33,141 nucleotides of DNA from Thioalkalivibrio sulfidiphilus (lineage in GTDB: Bacteria > Pseudomonadota > Gammaproteobacteria > Ectothiorhodospirales > Ectothiorhodospiraceae), in assembly GCF_000377945.1 (NCBI RefSeq), contig NZ_KB898955.1, forward strand, positions 1 through 33,141, read 5' to 3'. Position 1 is the stretch's first letter. Each line of letters starts with the position of its first letter. The position numbers and the translations under genes were made by a program. Shown in pieces: positions 1 to 7,614 of the stretch. Below the pieces are notes generated by a model. The model saw nothing but the letters and a program-made list of their open reading frames with translations. It did not search any database and was not told the origin of the DNA.

Positions 1-152
1 ACCATCACGGTCACGTAACCACCACCCACGAACTGACGGCCGATCAGGCGCACTTCGGAGGCCTTGGTCATGGCATCAGCCGCTTCGATCGCGGGCACCA
101 GACCACGGGTCTCGATCATGCCGAGGGCCACACCAAAACGTTCATTAGCCAT
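1..152 (-). CDS. csoS1: CsoS1 carboxysome shell protein (BMC domain), 5' part only
   Basis: The first 50 codons are present and the rest lies beyond base 1. The translation starts MANERFGVALGMIETRGLVP and continues through the AIEAADAMTKASEVRLIGRQ and FVGGGYVTV motifs, which match the start of the CsoS1A/C hexameric shell proteins that tile the facets of alpha-carboxysomes. GGAG lies upstream of the ATG at 152. It follows csoS4B by 42 bases on the same strand, the usual place for the first csoS1 paralogue. Which paralogue (A, B or C) it is cannot be told from this fragment. Confidence 0.93.
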   Translation of the reverse strand, partial: MANERFGVALGMIETRGLVPAIEAADAMTKASEVRLIGRQFVGGGYVTVM

Positions 153-194
153 TACTTTTCTCCTGAATTAACGAGTTCAAATCCCAAATCCCGC

Positions 195-527
195 TCACGC
201 CACCTTGTGTGGAGTGGCAGAGCCTTGTGCTTCAGCCTGGTTGCCGCTGGCCGGCTTGCCGGCGGCCGTCTTGTTACCTTCATCATCGTCCCAGTGGTCG
301 ATGATCCCGCCGATGGTCAGATCCGTCAGCGTCGCGCGGTTGTCCAGCGCATAGCGCGCCGCTGAACCGCTGATGGTGAACACCCAGTTGCCCGGATGCG
401 CGCCGACGGGGTCCACGGCGACACTCAGATTCCCCTTGCTGTCCGCCAGCACCCGCAGGGATGCGGCGAACAGCCCCGGCACACGCCGGGTCACCACCAG
501 TTCGTCGACCACCCGCATGATGTCCAC
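195..527 (-). CDS. csoS4B: CsoS4B carboxysome vertex protein (BMV/EutN-CcmL fold) with extended C-terminus
   Basis: This 110-residue protein has the pentameric vertex fold of CsoS4B/CcmL/EutN, which caps the twelve vertices of the icosahedral shell. Diagnostic stretches are TRRVPGL (13-19), DPVGAHPGNWVFTISGSAAR (39-58) and DLTIGGIIDHW (69-79). Family members normally stop close to this HW; here about 30 further residues follow, rich in Gly, Ala, Asn and Gln, with no predicted fold. The start is GTG at 527 because relatives begin MExM and this gives MDIM; an ATG three codons in (518) is the alternative. It begins 3 bases after the csoS4A stop, so the two are probably translationally coupled. 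Confidence 0.92.
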   Translation of the reverse strand: MDIMRVVDELVVTRRVPGLFAASLRVLADSKGNLSVAVDPVGAHPGNWVFTISGSAARYALDNRATLTDLTIGGIIDHWDDDEGNKTAAGKPASGNQAEAQGSATPHKVA

Positions 528-530
528 GGG

Positions 531-788
531 TCAGCCCTCTTCCTCGTCCCAGTAATCGATGATGCCCACGATGGTGGCATCACTGGGGTATTCCTTGCTG
601 CCGGCGGCCTCTCGCGCCGCCGAGCTGCCCACCACGATGACCCAGTCACCGGGCACGCAACCCACGGAGTCCACGGCCACCATGCGCGGGCCACCGGCCT
701 TCTCACGCACCACCAGCAGGGGACGATGACCCAGGTCCTTGATTCGGTTGGTCGAAACCAGCGTCTTTTCAACCTTGCAGATCTTCAT
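531..788 (-). CDS. csoS4A: CsoS4A carboxysome vertex protein (BMV/EutN-CcmL fold)
   Basis: This 85-residue pentameric vertex protein of the alpha-carboxysome shell begins MKICKVEKTLVSTNRI and contains the family signatures DSVGCVPGDWVIVVGSSAAR (residues 40-59) and ATIVGIIDYWDEE near the end. Its length is normal for CsoS4A, unlike the extended CsoS4B that follows it 3 bases downstream. The ATG at 788 starts 23 bases after the csoSCA stop. Vertex pentamers are made in small amounts relative to CsoS1 hexamers, which fits their position deep in the operon. In Halothiobacillus, loss of CsoS4A/B leaves leaky shells; that is family knowledge, not visible here. Confidence 0.95.
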   Translation of the reverse strand: MKICKVEKTLVSTNRIKDLGHRPLLVVREKAGGPRMVAVDSVGCVPGDWVIVVGSSAAREAAGSKEYPSDATIVGIIDYWDEEEG

Positions 789-811
789 GTCTTTGTCCCG
801 TGCCTACCGCT

Positions 812-2359
812 TCAATCTTCCAGCAGTTCGAGCCTGCTGCCACTCTTCTTGTCGCGTATCACCATGTGGCAGCCGATCAGGCTCTTTTCCGCCAGATCCC
901 TGAAGCGCTCCATGATGGCCGCCTTCACGCGCCTGCAATGGGCCTCGACCCGTTCCCGCGAACCCGGCACATTCCGGTTATAGCGGTAATGCACCACCAC
1001 CGGGATGGGCAGACCGCGCGCGATGTTCAGTGGCCTGAAGATCTGGTTCACGGCCACGTCCATGTTCTTCGCGTCTTCCTCCATGGTCTCCAGGTGCGTG
1101 AAGTACGCAAAGTTGCGCACCTGCATCTCGGAGAAATGATCACCCACGATGATCATCCGCTCCTGGTGTCCCACGTCCGCATACCGGCCACCGTGGTAGC
1201 GGGCCACGTAGTCGAGCTGCGAGATATTGTTCAGCAGCAGCCTCGACACCAGCCTCAACATGCCTTCGTGGGGCGGCCCGTTGCCCTTGCCCCAGCCCTG
1301 GGTATTGATCGCCTCCTGGATCGCCTCATAGACACGCAGCGATGCCGACTGGGCGTCCATCTCCAGGGTCTCGCGGTAAAGCTCACCGCAGTCCACAAAG
1401 CGGTACAGGCTCATGCGCGTGTCCGCATCCGGCACGTGCACCTTGATGGCGTCCGTGTCCGTGTCCACGCCGATCAGCAGTGTGTCCACCGATGCGCCGC
1501 AGCTGTACGTGTTCTCGATCGCCTGCCTGAAGGCCCGCAACTGCAGCAGCGCGGCCTCGGCCGCATCGCGTTCGTTGCTGCCGTGGGCAGCACAGCCCTC
1601 CTGGTTGGGCTTGGAGCTGCTGTAGTGATAGGCAGCGATCTTCAGGTAGCGACTCGGCACGTCCGCCGAGGTCGGCACCCCTTCCCGGTGGCGGATCAGC
1701 TCCCGCCTGGTCCAGTGCTGGACACCCTCTTCGATGTCAAACAGCGCACCGGCATAACTTCTCACCCGTACTGCCAGGGCGGGCAGGCGCAGGATGAAAC
1801 GCCGCAGGCCCAGCAACCGGCCGTCCGAGCAGGGCGTGATGTCCACTTCGTGGAAATCACAGTCCAGGAAGTAGGCGATGGCCCTTTCCGCATCGGCGAT
1901 CAGGTCATCACGACCTTGCCAGTGTTCATTCACCACCTGGTCGAACTTCCTGAACATGCCGTGCAGGTACAGGGCTCGGGTATCCAGGTCCTTGATCCAG
2001 GCATCCGCTATCAGATGTTCCGGCAGCTGGTAACCCAGCTTGCGCTGCACCAGCTCCTGGGCGCGCAACTCGAAGTCCGCCTCATGCTGCAGCGCGTGTA
2101 CTTCCTTGAGCACCGGTATCAGCCGCGAGAACTTTTCCCGGAAACCCCGCTCGTACTCGTACAAGGCCGCGTTGGCCTCCTGATCCGCCAGGGGATGCCC
2201 CGGCAGATAGGGTTCCAGCGCGCTCATCTCGCCACTGCAGGCGTGAGCTACCTCGCCTTCGTGATCTCCATCCTGCGGTTCCGCTTCCTGCTCCGGTCCC
2301 GGCTCCCTGGATGCCACGTAGCGGCTGCCCAGGGGGGTCTTGTTACGATGTCGCCGCAT
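812..2359 (-). CDS. csoSCA: Carboxysomal carbonic anhydrase CsoSCA (formerly CsoS3)
   Basis: This beta-type carbonic anhydrase of the carboxysome converts bicarbonate to CO2 beside Rubisco. It has 515 residues, essentially the family length. The active-site pattern is intact: Cys177 with the Asp179/Arg181 dyad (CSDGR), His245 (AAYHYSSS) and Cys256 (EGCAAHG), spaced like the zinc ligands of the Halothiobacillus enzyme. The first 50 or so residues are charged and probably disordered; in the family this segment tethers the enzyme to Rubisco. A helical region follows, then the catalytic domain and a C-terminal domain that resembles the catalytic one but lacks zinc ligands. It starts 35 bases after the csoS2 stop and is followed closely by csoS4A. 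Confidence 0.96.
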   Translation of the reverse strand: MRRHRNKTPLGSRYVASREPGPEQEAEPQDGDHEGEVAHACSGEMSALEPYLPGHPLADQEANAALYEYERGFREKFSRLIPVLKEVHALQHEADFELRAQELVQRKLGYQLPEHLIADAWIKDLDTRALYLHGMFRKFDQVVNEHWQGRDDLIADAERAIAYFLDCDFHEVDITPCSDGRLLGLRRFILRLPALAVRVRSYAGALFDIEEGVQHWTRRELIRHREGVPTSADVPSRYLKIAAYHYSSSKPNQEGCAAHGSNERDAAEAALLQLRAFRQAIENTYSCGASVDTLLIGVDTDTDAIKVHVPDADTRMSLYRFVDCGELYRETLEMDAQSASLRVYEAIQEAINTQGWGKGNGPPHEGMLRLVSRLLLNNISQLDYVARYHGGRYADVGHQERMIIVGDHFSEMQVRNFAYFTHLETMEEDAKNMDVAVNQIFRPLNIARGLPIPVVVHYRYNRNVPGSRERVEAHCRRVKAAIMERFRDLAEKSLIGCHMVIRDKKSGSRLELLED

Positions 2360-2394
2360 GCACGCTCACGCGATCGTTCACAGTCAGTCCGACT

Positions 2395-5358
2395 TCAACC
2401 ACGAGCACCACCGGACAGGGTCACCAGGGAACCGGCACCGGTATTTCCGGAGCTGCCGGTGATCTTGCTCTGGGGCACTTCCGGGCGCTCCATGCCGCGG
2501 TAGCTCACGGCACTGCGACCCTCGCCCCGGGGCTGACCCCGCAGGCTGGTGTTGCGGCGCACGGAGAAACCTTCCGTGCCGGTCACACTGCTGCCACGGG
2601 CCCAGTGGTCGCCGGTGATGGTCACGCCGGTCTCGCTGCCATTGCCGGTGATGCGGCTGGTGGCGGGCTGGGCGGGCTCCTCAACCTGCATGGGCTGCAC
2701 GGGCACCTGGGCGGCCACGCCCTCGGCGTAGCGGAATTCCGGGGTACCGGAGACCAGACCGGCGGCCTTGTTGATGGGGCCGGTGATGTGGCCGTTGTTG
2801 CCATACGCAGTGCCGGTCACGGAACGCTCGCGGCGTTCCCAGGCCTGGCGGGCCGGGGTCATGACGCTGAAGCGGCTGTTGGGCGCAGGCTCGAAGGCCT
2901 GGCTCACCACTGGCGCAGCCTGCACGGCCATGCCTGCGGGGCGCATGCGCGGATGCACGTTGGCGGCGCCGCCCATGTGACAGGCCTGGGCATAGTCATC
3001 GGCACCCACGTAAGGCGTACCGGAGACAACTTCACAGGCACCCGCTTCGGTACCCGTGACATGCCTGTCGTAGCCCGGCTGGCTGCCGGTGATGGGCATG
3101 CCCGGGGTGGCGTGACGCTGGGCGACGCGCTGCTGCGCGGCGCTGTTGTCGACGGTCTCGCAGAAGGCCTGGTACTGATCGGGGCCCACGTAGGCGGTAC
3201 CGGTCACGGGCTTGCAGGCACCGTATTCGTCACCGGTGACCTTCACGCTGCGACCCACGGCGGTGCCGGAGACGGCCTGCATATTCCAGGTGCGGCTCAC
3301 GGTCACCTTCTCGGGCGAGGCCACGGGACGGGTACCGCAGAAGGCGTCGTAGTGCTCGGAACCCACGTATTCGGTACCGGTGATCGGCTTGCAGCCGCCG
3401 TACTCGTCGCCGGTGACCTTGAAGGATCCGCCCACCACGGTGCCGGAGACCTCGCGACCCTTCAGGGTGTGCATCACGCCCACCTTGGGCACGCCGCCGG
3501 CACCGGGGGTATCGCAAGCCGCGGCATAGTCAGCCTGGTTGTAGTAGGGCGTGCCGGTCAGCCGGGCGCAGGAACCGGACTCGTTGCCAGTCATGCGCTC
3601 GCTGCGGCTCACGGCGGTGCCGGTGACGGCCTGGCCGTGTTCCGTGCTCATGCGCTGAACCTTTTCCGGGGCAGGCGCCGGGCGGGTACCGCAGATGGAC
3701 TCGAACTGCTCGGAGCCGATGTACTCGGTGCCGGTCACCGGCTTGCAGCTGCCGTACTCGTCGCCGGTCACCTTCACGGAACGACCCACCTCGGTGCCGG
3801 TCAGCTCGCGTCCGCGCAGGGTGTGCATGACGCCCACCTTGATCGGGGCGCCCTCAGGCTTTCCCACGCAAGGCACCTCGCTGGCGGCCTCGTTGATGTA
3901 CTCGGTACCGGTGATGCTGCGGCAGGAGCCGGGCTCATCGCCGGTCACCTTCACGCTGCGGCCCACGGTGGTGCCGGAAACGGTCTCGCCCTTGCGGGTA
4001 GGCATGGCGCCGATCTTGCGCGGGGCCGGGGCGGGGGAGGTGGCGCAGAAGCCCTCGAACTGCTCGCTGCTGATGTACTCGGTGCCGGTGATGGGCTTGC
4101 AACTGCCGTATTCATCGCCCGTCACCTTCACGGAACGGCCCACCTCGGTGCCGGTCACGCCCTGGCCACGCAGGGTGTGGCTGGCGCCCACCTTGGGGGC
4201 ATTGGCGTTCGGCCGGGTCCGGCAGAAGGCGTCGTACTGCTCGGCGCCGGTGTACTCGGTGCCGGTGATGGTCCGGCAGCTGCCGGCCTCGATGCCGGTA
4301 ACCCGGGAGGTGCGATCCACCTGGGTGCCGGAGACACGCTGGCCGGCGAGGGTGGTGCCCTCCTCGACCTTCACCGGACCTGTGGGGCGCACGCGGCCGC
4401 AGGGTCGACCCTTGTCATCGCTGCCACGGCCGATGTTGCAGAGTTCTTCACGACGCTGACGGGCGATCTCGCGCCCGGACAGGCCCTTGCGCTGGGCGCC
4501 CTTCCAGGAGCCCTGCTGGGGCAGGGTGCTCACGGACACGCTGCCATTGGGGCCGCGCTTGCGCAGCGCCTTCTTGCCGCTGCCGGCCAGGGCCTGGCGG
4601 CGGGCCATGCACAGGGCGCGCACGGCGGAAACCATGGGCTGGGGCAGATCGCTGTCGGCGGTGGCATCCACCACCTCGCACACCGCGTCGAGACCCGCCT
4701 GCATAGCGGCCTCTTCCAGGGTGGGCTGCATCTCTTCCCGCTTCTTGCCCTTGCAGCCGCAGCCGCAACCTTCTTTCTTGACACCCGCATCACGGGTCTC
4801 GGCCGGCGTCTCAGCCTGGGCGCGATAGTCGCTCTGGCGGGTCCGTTCGGTCTGCTGGCCCAGGGCCTTCTTGCCGGCCGAAGACAGGGCCTGACGACGC
4901 AGGCGGCAGATCTCGCGACCGCTCATGTCGGAGCAGTCCACATTGGCGGAGGCGGCCAGGGCCTCCAGACTTTTGACCTTTCTGGCACCGGCACGGGCCA
5001 TGCCCAGGGCGCTCTTGCCCAGGGCAGCCTTGCCGTTCTGCGCCATGGCCTGACGACGTGCCAGAGCGGCCTGACGACCGTTGGACAGCCCGGTGTTCAC
5101 CCCAGGCGCGGGCGCCGTGATCGGTGCCGGCGCCGGTGCCGGCGCCGCAAGCACGGGCTCACGGGGACGCTCCGCTGCGACGGGCGCCGACGGGGCGCTC
5201 ACGGCAGCACTCTGGCGTCGCGCGGCCGCGCTGCGGCTCGCACTGGCGCTGGTCTGGGTGTTGACGCTGGCCTTGCCATTGCGGGACATGGCCTTGCGCC
5301 GCTCGAGGGCGAGTTCGCGACCCCGAGAAGTGCCGGACGCGGCTGTCGAATTACTCAT
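2395..5358 (-). CDS. csoS2: CsoS2 carboxysome scaffold protein, full-length form (987 aa)
   Basis: This is the intrinsically disordered scaffold that links Rubisco to the shell. The ATG at 5358 is chosen because AGGAAGG precedes it and the product begins MSNSTAASGTSRGRELALER. The N-terminal region carries Rubisco-binding peptides of the pattern RxxxLxRRxAMxxxGK around residues 12-30, 94-113, 148-166 and 247-265, plus a weaker fifth near 295-312. From about 334 to 790 there are seven M-repeats with VTGT/VTGDE/ITGTEY motifs and a conserved Cys pair each. A C-region with further VTGT motifs follows, and the conserved tail KITGSSGNTG lies near the end. A Cys cluster (EGCGCGCKGKK, near 197-206) lies between N-peptides. 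The nearly identical M-repeats make tandem DNA repeats of about 180 bp. A -1 frameshift signal is annotated separately. Confidence 0.96.
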   Translation of the reverse strand: MSNSTAASGTSRGRELALERRKAMSRNGKASVNTQTSASASRSAAARRQSAAVSAPSAPVAAERPREPVLAAPAPAPAPITAPAPGVNTGLSNGRQAALARRQAMAQNGKAALGKSALGMARAGARKVKSLEALAASANVDCSDMSGREICRLRRQALSSAGKKALGQQTERTRQSDYRAQAETPAETRDAGVKKEGCGCGCKGKKREEMQPTLEEAAMQAGLDAVCEVVDATADSDLPQPMVSAVRALCMARRQALAGSGKKALRKRGPNGSVSVSTLPQQGSWKGAQRKGLSGREIARQRREELCNIGRGSDDKGRPCGRVRPTGPVKVEEGTTLAGQRVSGTQVDRTSRVTGIEAGSCRTITGTEYTGAEQYDAFCRTRPNANAPKVGASHTLRGQGVTGTEVGRSVKVTGDEYGSCKPITGTEYISSEQFEGFCATSPAPAPRKIGAMPTRKGETVSGTTVGRSVKVTGDEPGSCRSITGTEYINEAASEVPCVGKPEGAPIKVGVMHTLRGRELTGTEVGRSVKVTGDEYGSCKPVTGTEYIGSEQFESICGTRPAPAPEKVQRMSTEHGQAVTGTAVSRSERMTGNESGSCARLTGTPYYNQADYAAACDTPGAGGVPKVGVMHTLKGREVSGTVVGGSFKVTGDEYGGCKPITGTEYVGSEHYDAFCGTRPVASPEKVTVSRTWNMQAVSGTAVGRSVKVTGDEYGACKPVTGTAYVGPDQYQAFCETVDNSAAQQRVAQRHATPGMPITGSQPGYDRHVTGTEAGACEVVSGTPYVGADDYAQACHMGGAANVHPRMRPAGMAVQAAPVVSQAFEPAPNSRFSVMTPARQAWERRERSVTGTAYGNNGHITGPINKAAGLVSGTPEFRYAEGVAAQVPVQPMQVEEPAQPATSRITGNGSETGVTITGDHWARGSSVTGTEGFSVRRNTSLRGQPRGEGRSAVSYRGMERPEVPQSKITGSSGNTGAGSLVTLSGGARG
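3829..3865 (-). promoter_or_regulatory. Programmed -1 ribosomal frameshift site in csoS2
   Basis: On the minus strand the heptamer G GGA AAG (3865-3859) lies exactly in the zero frame: GGA is codon 499 and AAG codon 500 of csoS2. After a 6-nt spacer a stem can form between 3852-3846 (GGCGCCC) and 3835-3829 (GGGCGTC), seven pairs including one G-U, with a 10-nt loop. Slipping back one base gives GGG AAA GCC TGA, so translation stops two codons later (TGA at 3856-3854) and yields a 501-residue product ending after the third M-repeat. Two CsoS2 forms made by -1 frameshifting are known for Halothiobacillus; the assignment here is from sequence alone. Confidence 0.8.
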
Positions 5359-5404
5359 GGCACATCCTTCCTGATAGGCGTCTGCTGTATATGGCTGCGT
5401 ATGG

Positions 5405-5427
5405 GGCCGGGCCACGAAGGCCCGGCC
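5405..5427 (-). terminator. Intergenic hairpin between cbbS and csoS2
   Basis: There is a perfect 9-bp GC-only stem (arms GGCCGGGCC and GGCCCGGCC) with a 5-nt loop, 11 bases after the cbbS stop. No U-tract follows, so it is more likely a partial terminator or a 3' end stabiliser that keeps Rubisco transcripts above shell-gene transcripts than a full stop. The role is inferred. Confidence 0.65.
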
Positions 5428-5438
5428 TCACCCGGCAA

Positions 5439-5771
5439 TCAACGACCGCGGTACACCACGAAGGCCATGCCCTGGCTCTGGGCGTAGTTGTCGTAGGCCA
5501 CGAAGCGAACCATCTGGTTCGGGTATTCGCGATGGCAGGCCTCGATCTCGGCCAGCACGGCATCCACGGACTGCTCACCGAACAGGGGCAGCTTCCACAT
5601 GTGCCAGTAATGGCCAAAGGCATTTTCCTTGTCGCTGTGCTCCACGGCAGGGTTCCAGCCCTGGGCGATGCAGTAGGCGATCTGGCGACGCACCTGCTCG
5701 GCGTTCATCTCCGGCAGGTAGGAGAAGGTTTCGTACTTCGGAGTCTGCTTGTAGCTCTGAATATCGGACAT
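5439..5771 (-). CDS. cbbS: Ribulose bisphosphate carboxylase small subunit (form IA)
   Basis: This 110-residue Rubisco small subunit is one of eight that cap the L8 core in L8S8. Its signatures are [10 protein letters not shown] (residues 13-22), [19 protein letters not shown] (30-48), the conserved [11 protein letters not shown] (55-65) and [20 protein letters not shown] (85-104). The short length, without the long beta-A/beta-B loop of plant enzymes, is typical of the bacterial form IA enzyme packed in alpha-carboxysomes. The ATG at 5771 lies 65 bases after the cbbL stop on the same transcript; an intervening hairpin is listed separately. The stop precedes another hairpin and then csoS2. 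Confidence 0.97.
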   Translation of the reverse strand: MSDIQSYKQTPKYETFSYLPEMNAEQVRRQIAYCIAQGWNPAVEHSDKENAFGHYWHMWKLPLFGEQSVDAVLAEIEACHREYPNQMVRFVAYDNYAQSQGMAFVVYRGR

Positions 5772-5801
5772 GTCGGTATCCCTTTATCTGGTTCTCATGA
5801 C

Positions 5802-5826
5802 GCGGGCGGCAGGTTCTGCCACCCGC
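5802..5826 (-). other. Intergenic hairpin between cbbL and cbbS
   Basis: A 10-bp stem with one G-U pair and a 5-nt loop (arms GCGGGTGGCA and TGCCGCCCGC on the transcript) starts 10 bases after the cbbL stop. There is no U-run after it. Likely roles are protection of the cbbL mRNA 3' end or tuning of the subunit ratio; neither is shown by the sequence. Confidence 0.55.
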
Positions 5827-5836
5827 GCATCGACGA

Positions 5837-7258
5837 TTACTTGTGCGCAACGTCCAGCTTGTCGACGGTGTCGAACTCGAACTTGATCTCTTTCCAGGTT
5901 TCCATGGCGATCTTCAGTTCGGGGCTATGGGCGGCGGCAGCGGTGAGGATCTCCTTGCCTTCGCGCTCCAGCTCGCGGCCTTCGTTGCGGGCCTGCACGC
6001 AGGCCTCCAGGGCCACGCGGTTGGCATGGGCGCCGGCCGCATTGCCCCAGGGGTGACCCAGGGTGCCGCCACCGAACTGCAGCACGGAGTCGTCGCCGAA
6101 GATGGTGACCAGGGCGGGCATGTGCCACACGTGGATACCACCGGAGGCCACGGCGAACACGCCGGGCATGGAGCCCCAATCCTGGTCGAACATGATGCCG
6201 CGGCTGCGGTCTTCCGGCACGAACTGCTCACGCAGCAGGTCGATCCAGCCCAGGGTCGCGGCGCGGTCGCCTTCCAGCTTGCCCACCACGGTACCGGTGT
6301 GCAGGTGGTCGCCGCCGGACAGACGCAGGATCTTGGCCAGCACGCGGAAGTGGATACCGTGCTTGGGATGACGGTCGAGCACGGCGTGCATGGCGCGGTG
6401 GATGTGCAGCAGCACACCGTTGTCACGGCACCAGTTGGCCAGACCCGTGTTGGCGGTGAAGCCGCCGGTGATGTAGTCGTGCATGATGATCGGGGCGCCG
6501 ATTTCCTTGGCGTACTCGGCACGCTTGTACATCTCTTCCGGGGTCGGGGCGGTCACGTTCAGGTAGTGGCCCTTGCGCTCGCCGGTCTCCGCCTCGGCCT
6601 TGTGGATGGCCTCCATGACGAAGTCGAAACGCTGGCGCCAGCGCATGAACGGCTGGGAGTTGATGTTCTCGTCGTCCTTGGTGAAGTCCAGACCGCCACG
6701 CAGACACTCGTACACAGCGCGGCCGTAGTTCTTGCCGGACAGGCCCAGCTTGGGCTTGATGGTGCAGCCCAGCATCGGACGACCGTACTTGTTCATCATG
6801 TCGCGCTCGACCTGGATACCGTGGGGCGGGCCACCGCAGGTCTTCACGTAGGCGATCGGGAAGCGCACGTCTTCCAGACGCAGGGCACGCACGGCCTTGA
6901 AGCCGAACACGTTGCCCACCAGGGAGGTGAACACGTTCACCACGGAACCCTCTTCGAACAGGTCGATGGGGTAGGCGATGAAGGCGTAGAAGCACTCGTC
7001 GTCACCAGGCACGTCTTCGATGCGGTAGGCGCGGCCCTTGTAGTAGTCCATGTCGGTCAGGAGGTCGGTCCACACCGTGGTCCAGGTACCGGTGGAGGAC
7101 TCGGCGGCCACGGCTGCGGCAGCCTCCTCGCGGTCCACGCCGGGCTGGGGCGTGATCTTGAAGCAGGCCAGAAGGTCGGTATCGAGCGGGACATACTCCG
7201 GCGTCCAGTACGTCTGCCGGTACTCCTTCACGCCAGCGCTGTATTTCTTGGCGGCCAT
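5837..7258 (-). CDS. cbbL: Ribulose bisphosphate carboxylase large subunit (form IA)
   Basis: This is the catalytic subunit of Rubisco, which carboxylates ribulose 1,5-bisphosphate in the Calvin cycle inside the carboxysome. At 473 residues it has the family length when started at the ATG at 7258, preceded by AAGGAG; an upstream in-frame extension to 7384 is not supported. Catalytic features are intact: Lys168 in TIKPKLGLS, carbamylated Lys194 with Asp196/Glu197 in [19 protein letters not shown], the loop-6 motif [10 protein letters not shown], and [10 protein letters not shown]. It is the first gene of the cso operon and is divergent from cbbR, its probable activator. The N-terminus ([18 protein letters not shown]) is typical of carboxysomal form IA proteins. 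Confidence 0.98.
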   Translation of the reverse strand: MAAKKYSAGVKEYRQTYWTPEYVPLDTDLLACFKITPQPGVDREEAAAAVAAESSTGTWTTVWTDLLTDMDYYKGRAYRIEDVPGDDECFYAFIAYPIDLFEEGSVVNVFTSLVGNVFGFKAVRALRLEDVRFPIAYVKTCGGPPHGIQVERDMMNKYGRPMLGCTIKPKLGLSGKNYGRAVYECLRGGLDFTKDDENINSQPFMRWRQRFDFVMEAIHKAEAETGERKGHYLNVTAPTPEEMYKRAEYAKEIGAPIIMHDYITGGFTANTGLANWCRDNGVLLHIHRAMHAVLDRHPKHGIHFRVLAKILRLSGGDHLHTGTVVGKLEGDRAATLGWIDLLREQFVPEDRSRGIMFDQDWGSMPGVFAVASGGIHVWHMPALVTIFGDDSVLQFGGGTLGHPWGNAAGAHANRVALEACVQARNEGRELEREGKEILTAAAAHSPELKIAMETWKEIKFEFDTVDKLDVAHK

Positions 7259-7614
7259 GTGCGACTCCTTAAATGTATTGAGGATCGAAAACCACGCCTG
7301 TGGCCCGCGCAAGGCGAGACCGCAAGCCATTTTGATTTGGACTGCTGGAATCCTAGAGGAAAGGCCAGCATAATTAACAATCAATTATTGTGATTATTAC
7401 GATAACTGATCACTTATGTTTTGGCCGGGGAGATCGAGATCCTACGGCCACGCCGACAGTGCGATTGCCATCGGCCAGTCTGATGCGGCGAGCAGGCCCG
7501 GACGCATCGGCTTGGCACCCGGGCGGTACTAAAAGCCCGGGCACCCGTCACCGAATGCAGTCTTTCTTTACAGGCGGGGCCTGCCGGAAAACCATCCAAA
7601 CGGTGGGGATCGAC
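7259..7614. promoter_or_regulatory. cbbL/cbbR divergent promoter region with candidate CbbR operator
   Basis: The 356-base gap holds no convincing gene. An AT-rich patch at 7371-7420 stands out against the GC-rich surroundings and carries overlapping symmetric elements: ACAATcaattATTGT (7377-7391), TTATtacgATAA (7394-7405) and ATAAcTGATCAcTTAT (7402-7417). A T-N11-A LysR pattern fits at 7381-7393. LysR regulators of cbb operons bind such sites next to their own gene. Core promoter elements are weak: on the minus strand TTGTTA (7380-7375) is followed after 19 bases by TAGGAT, a poor match. Confidence 0.6.

Noticed and set aside
3000-4350. Regular repeats in csoS2 considered as a CRISPR array
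   Set aside because: The repeats are coding, about 180 bp, variable in length and translate to CsoS2 M-repeats.
2311-5487. Plus-strand open frame of 1058 codons opposite csoS2
   Set aside because: It is a mirror of the csoS2 repeats in GC-rich DNA, low in complexity (Gly/His/Ala), without homology or a sensible start; csoS2 is certain.
5843-7393. Plus-strand 516-codon frame opposite cbbL
   Set aside because: Codon-phase shadow of Rubisco; no ribosome site and no recognisable domain.
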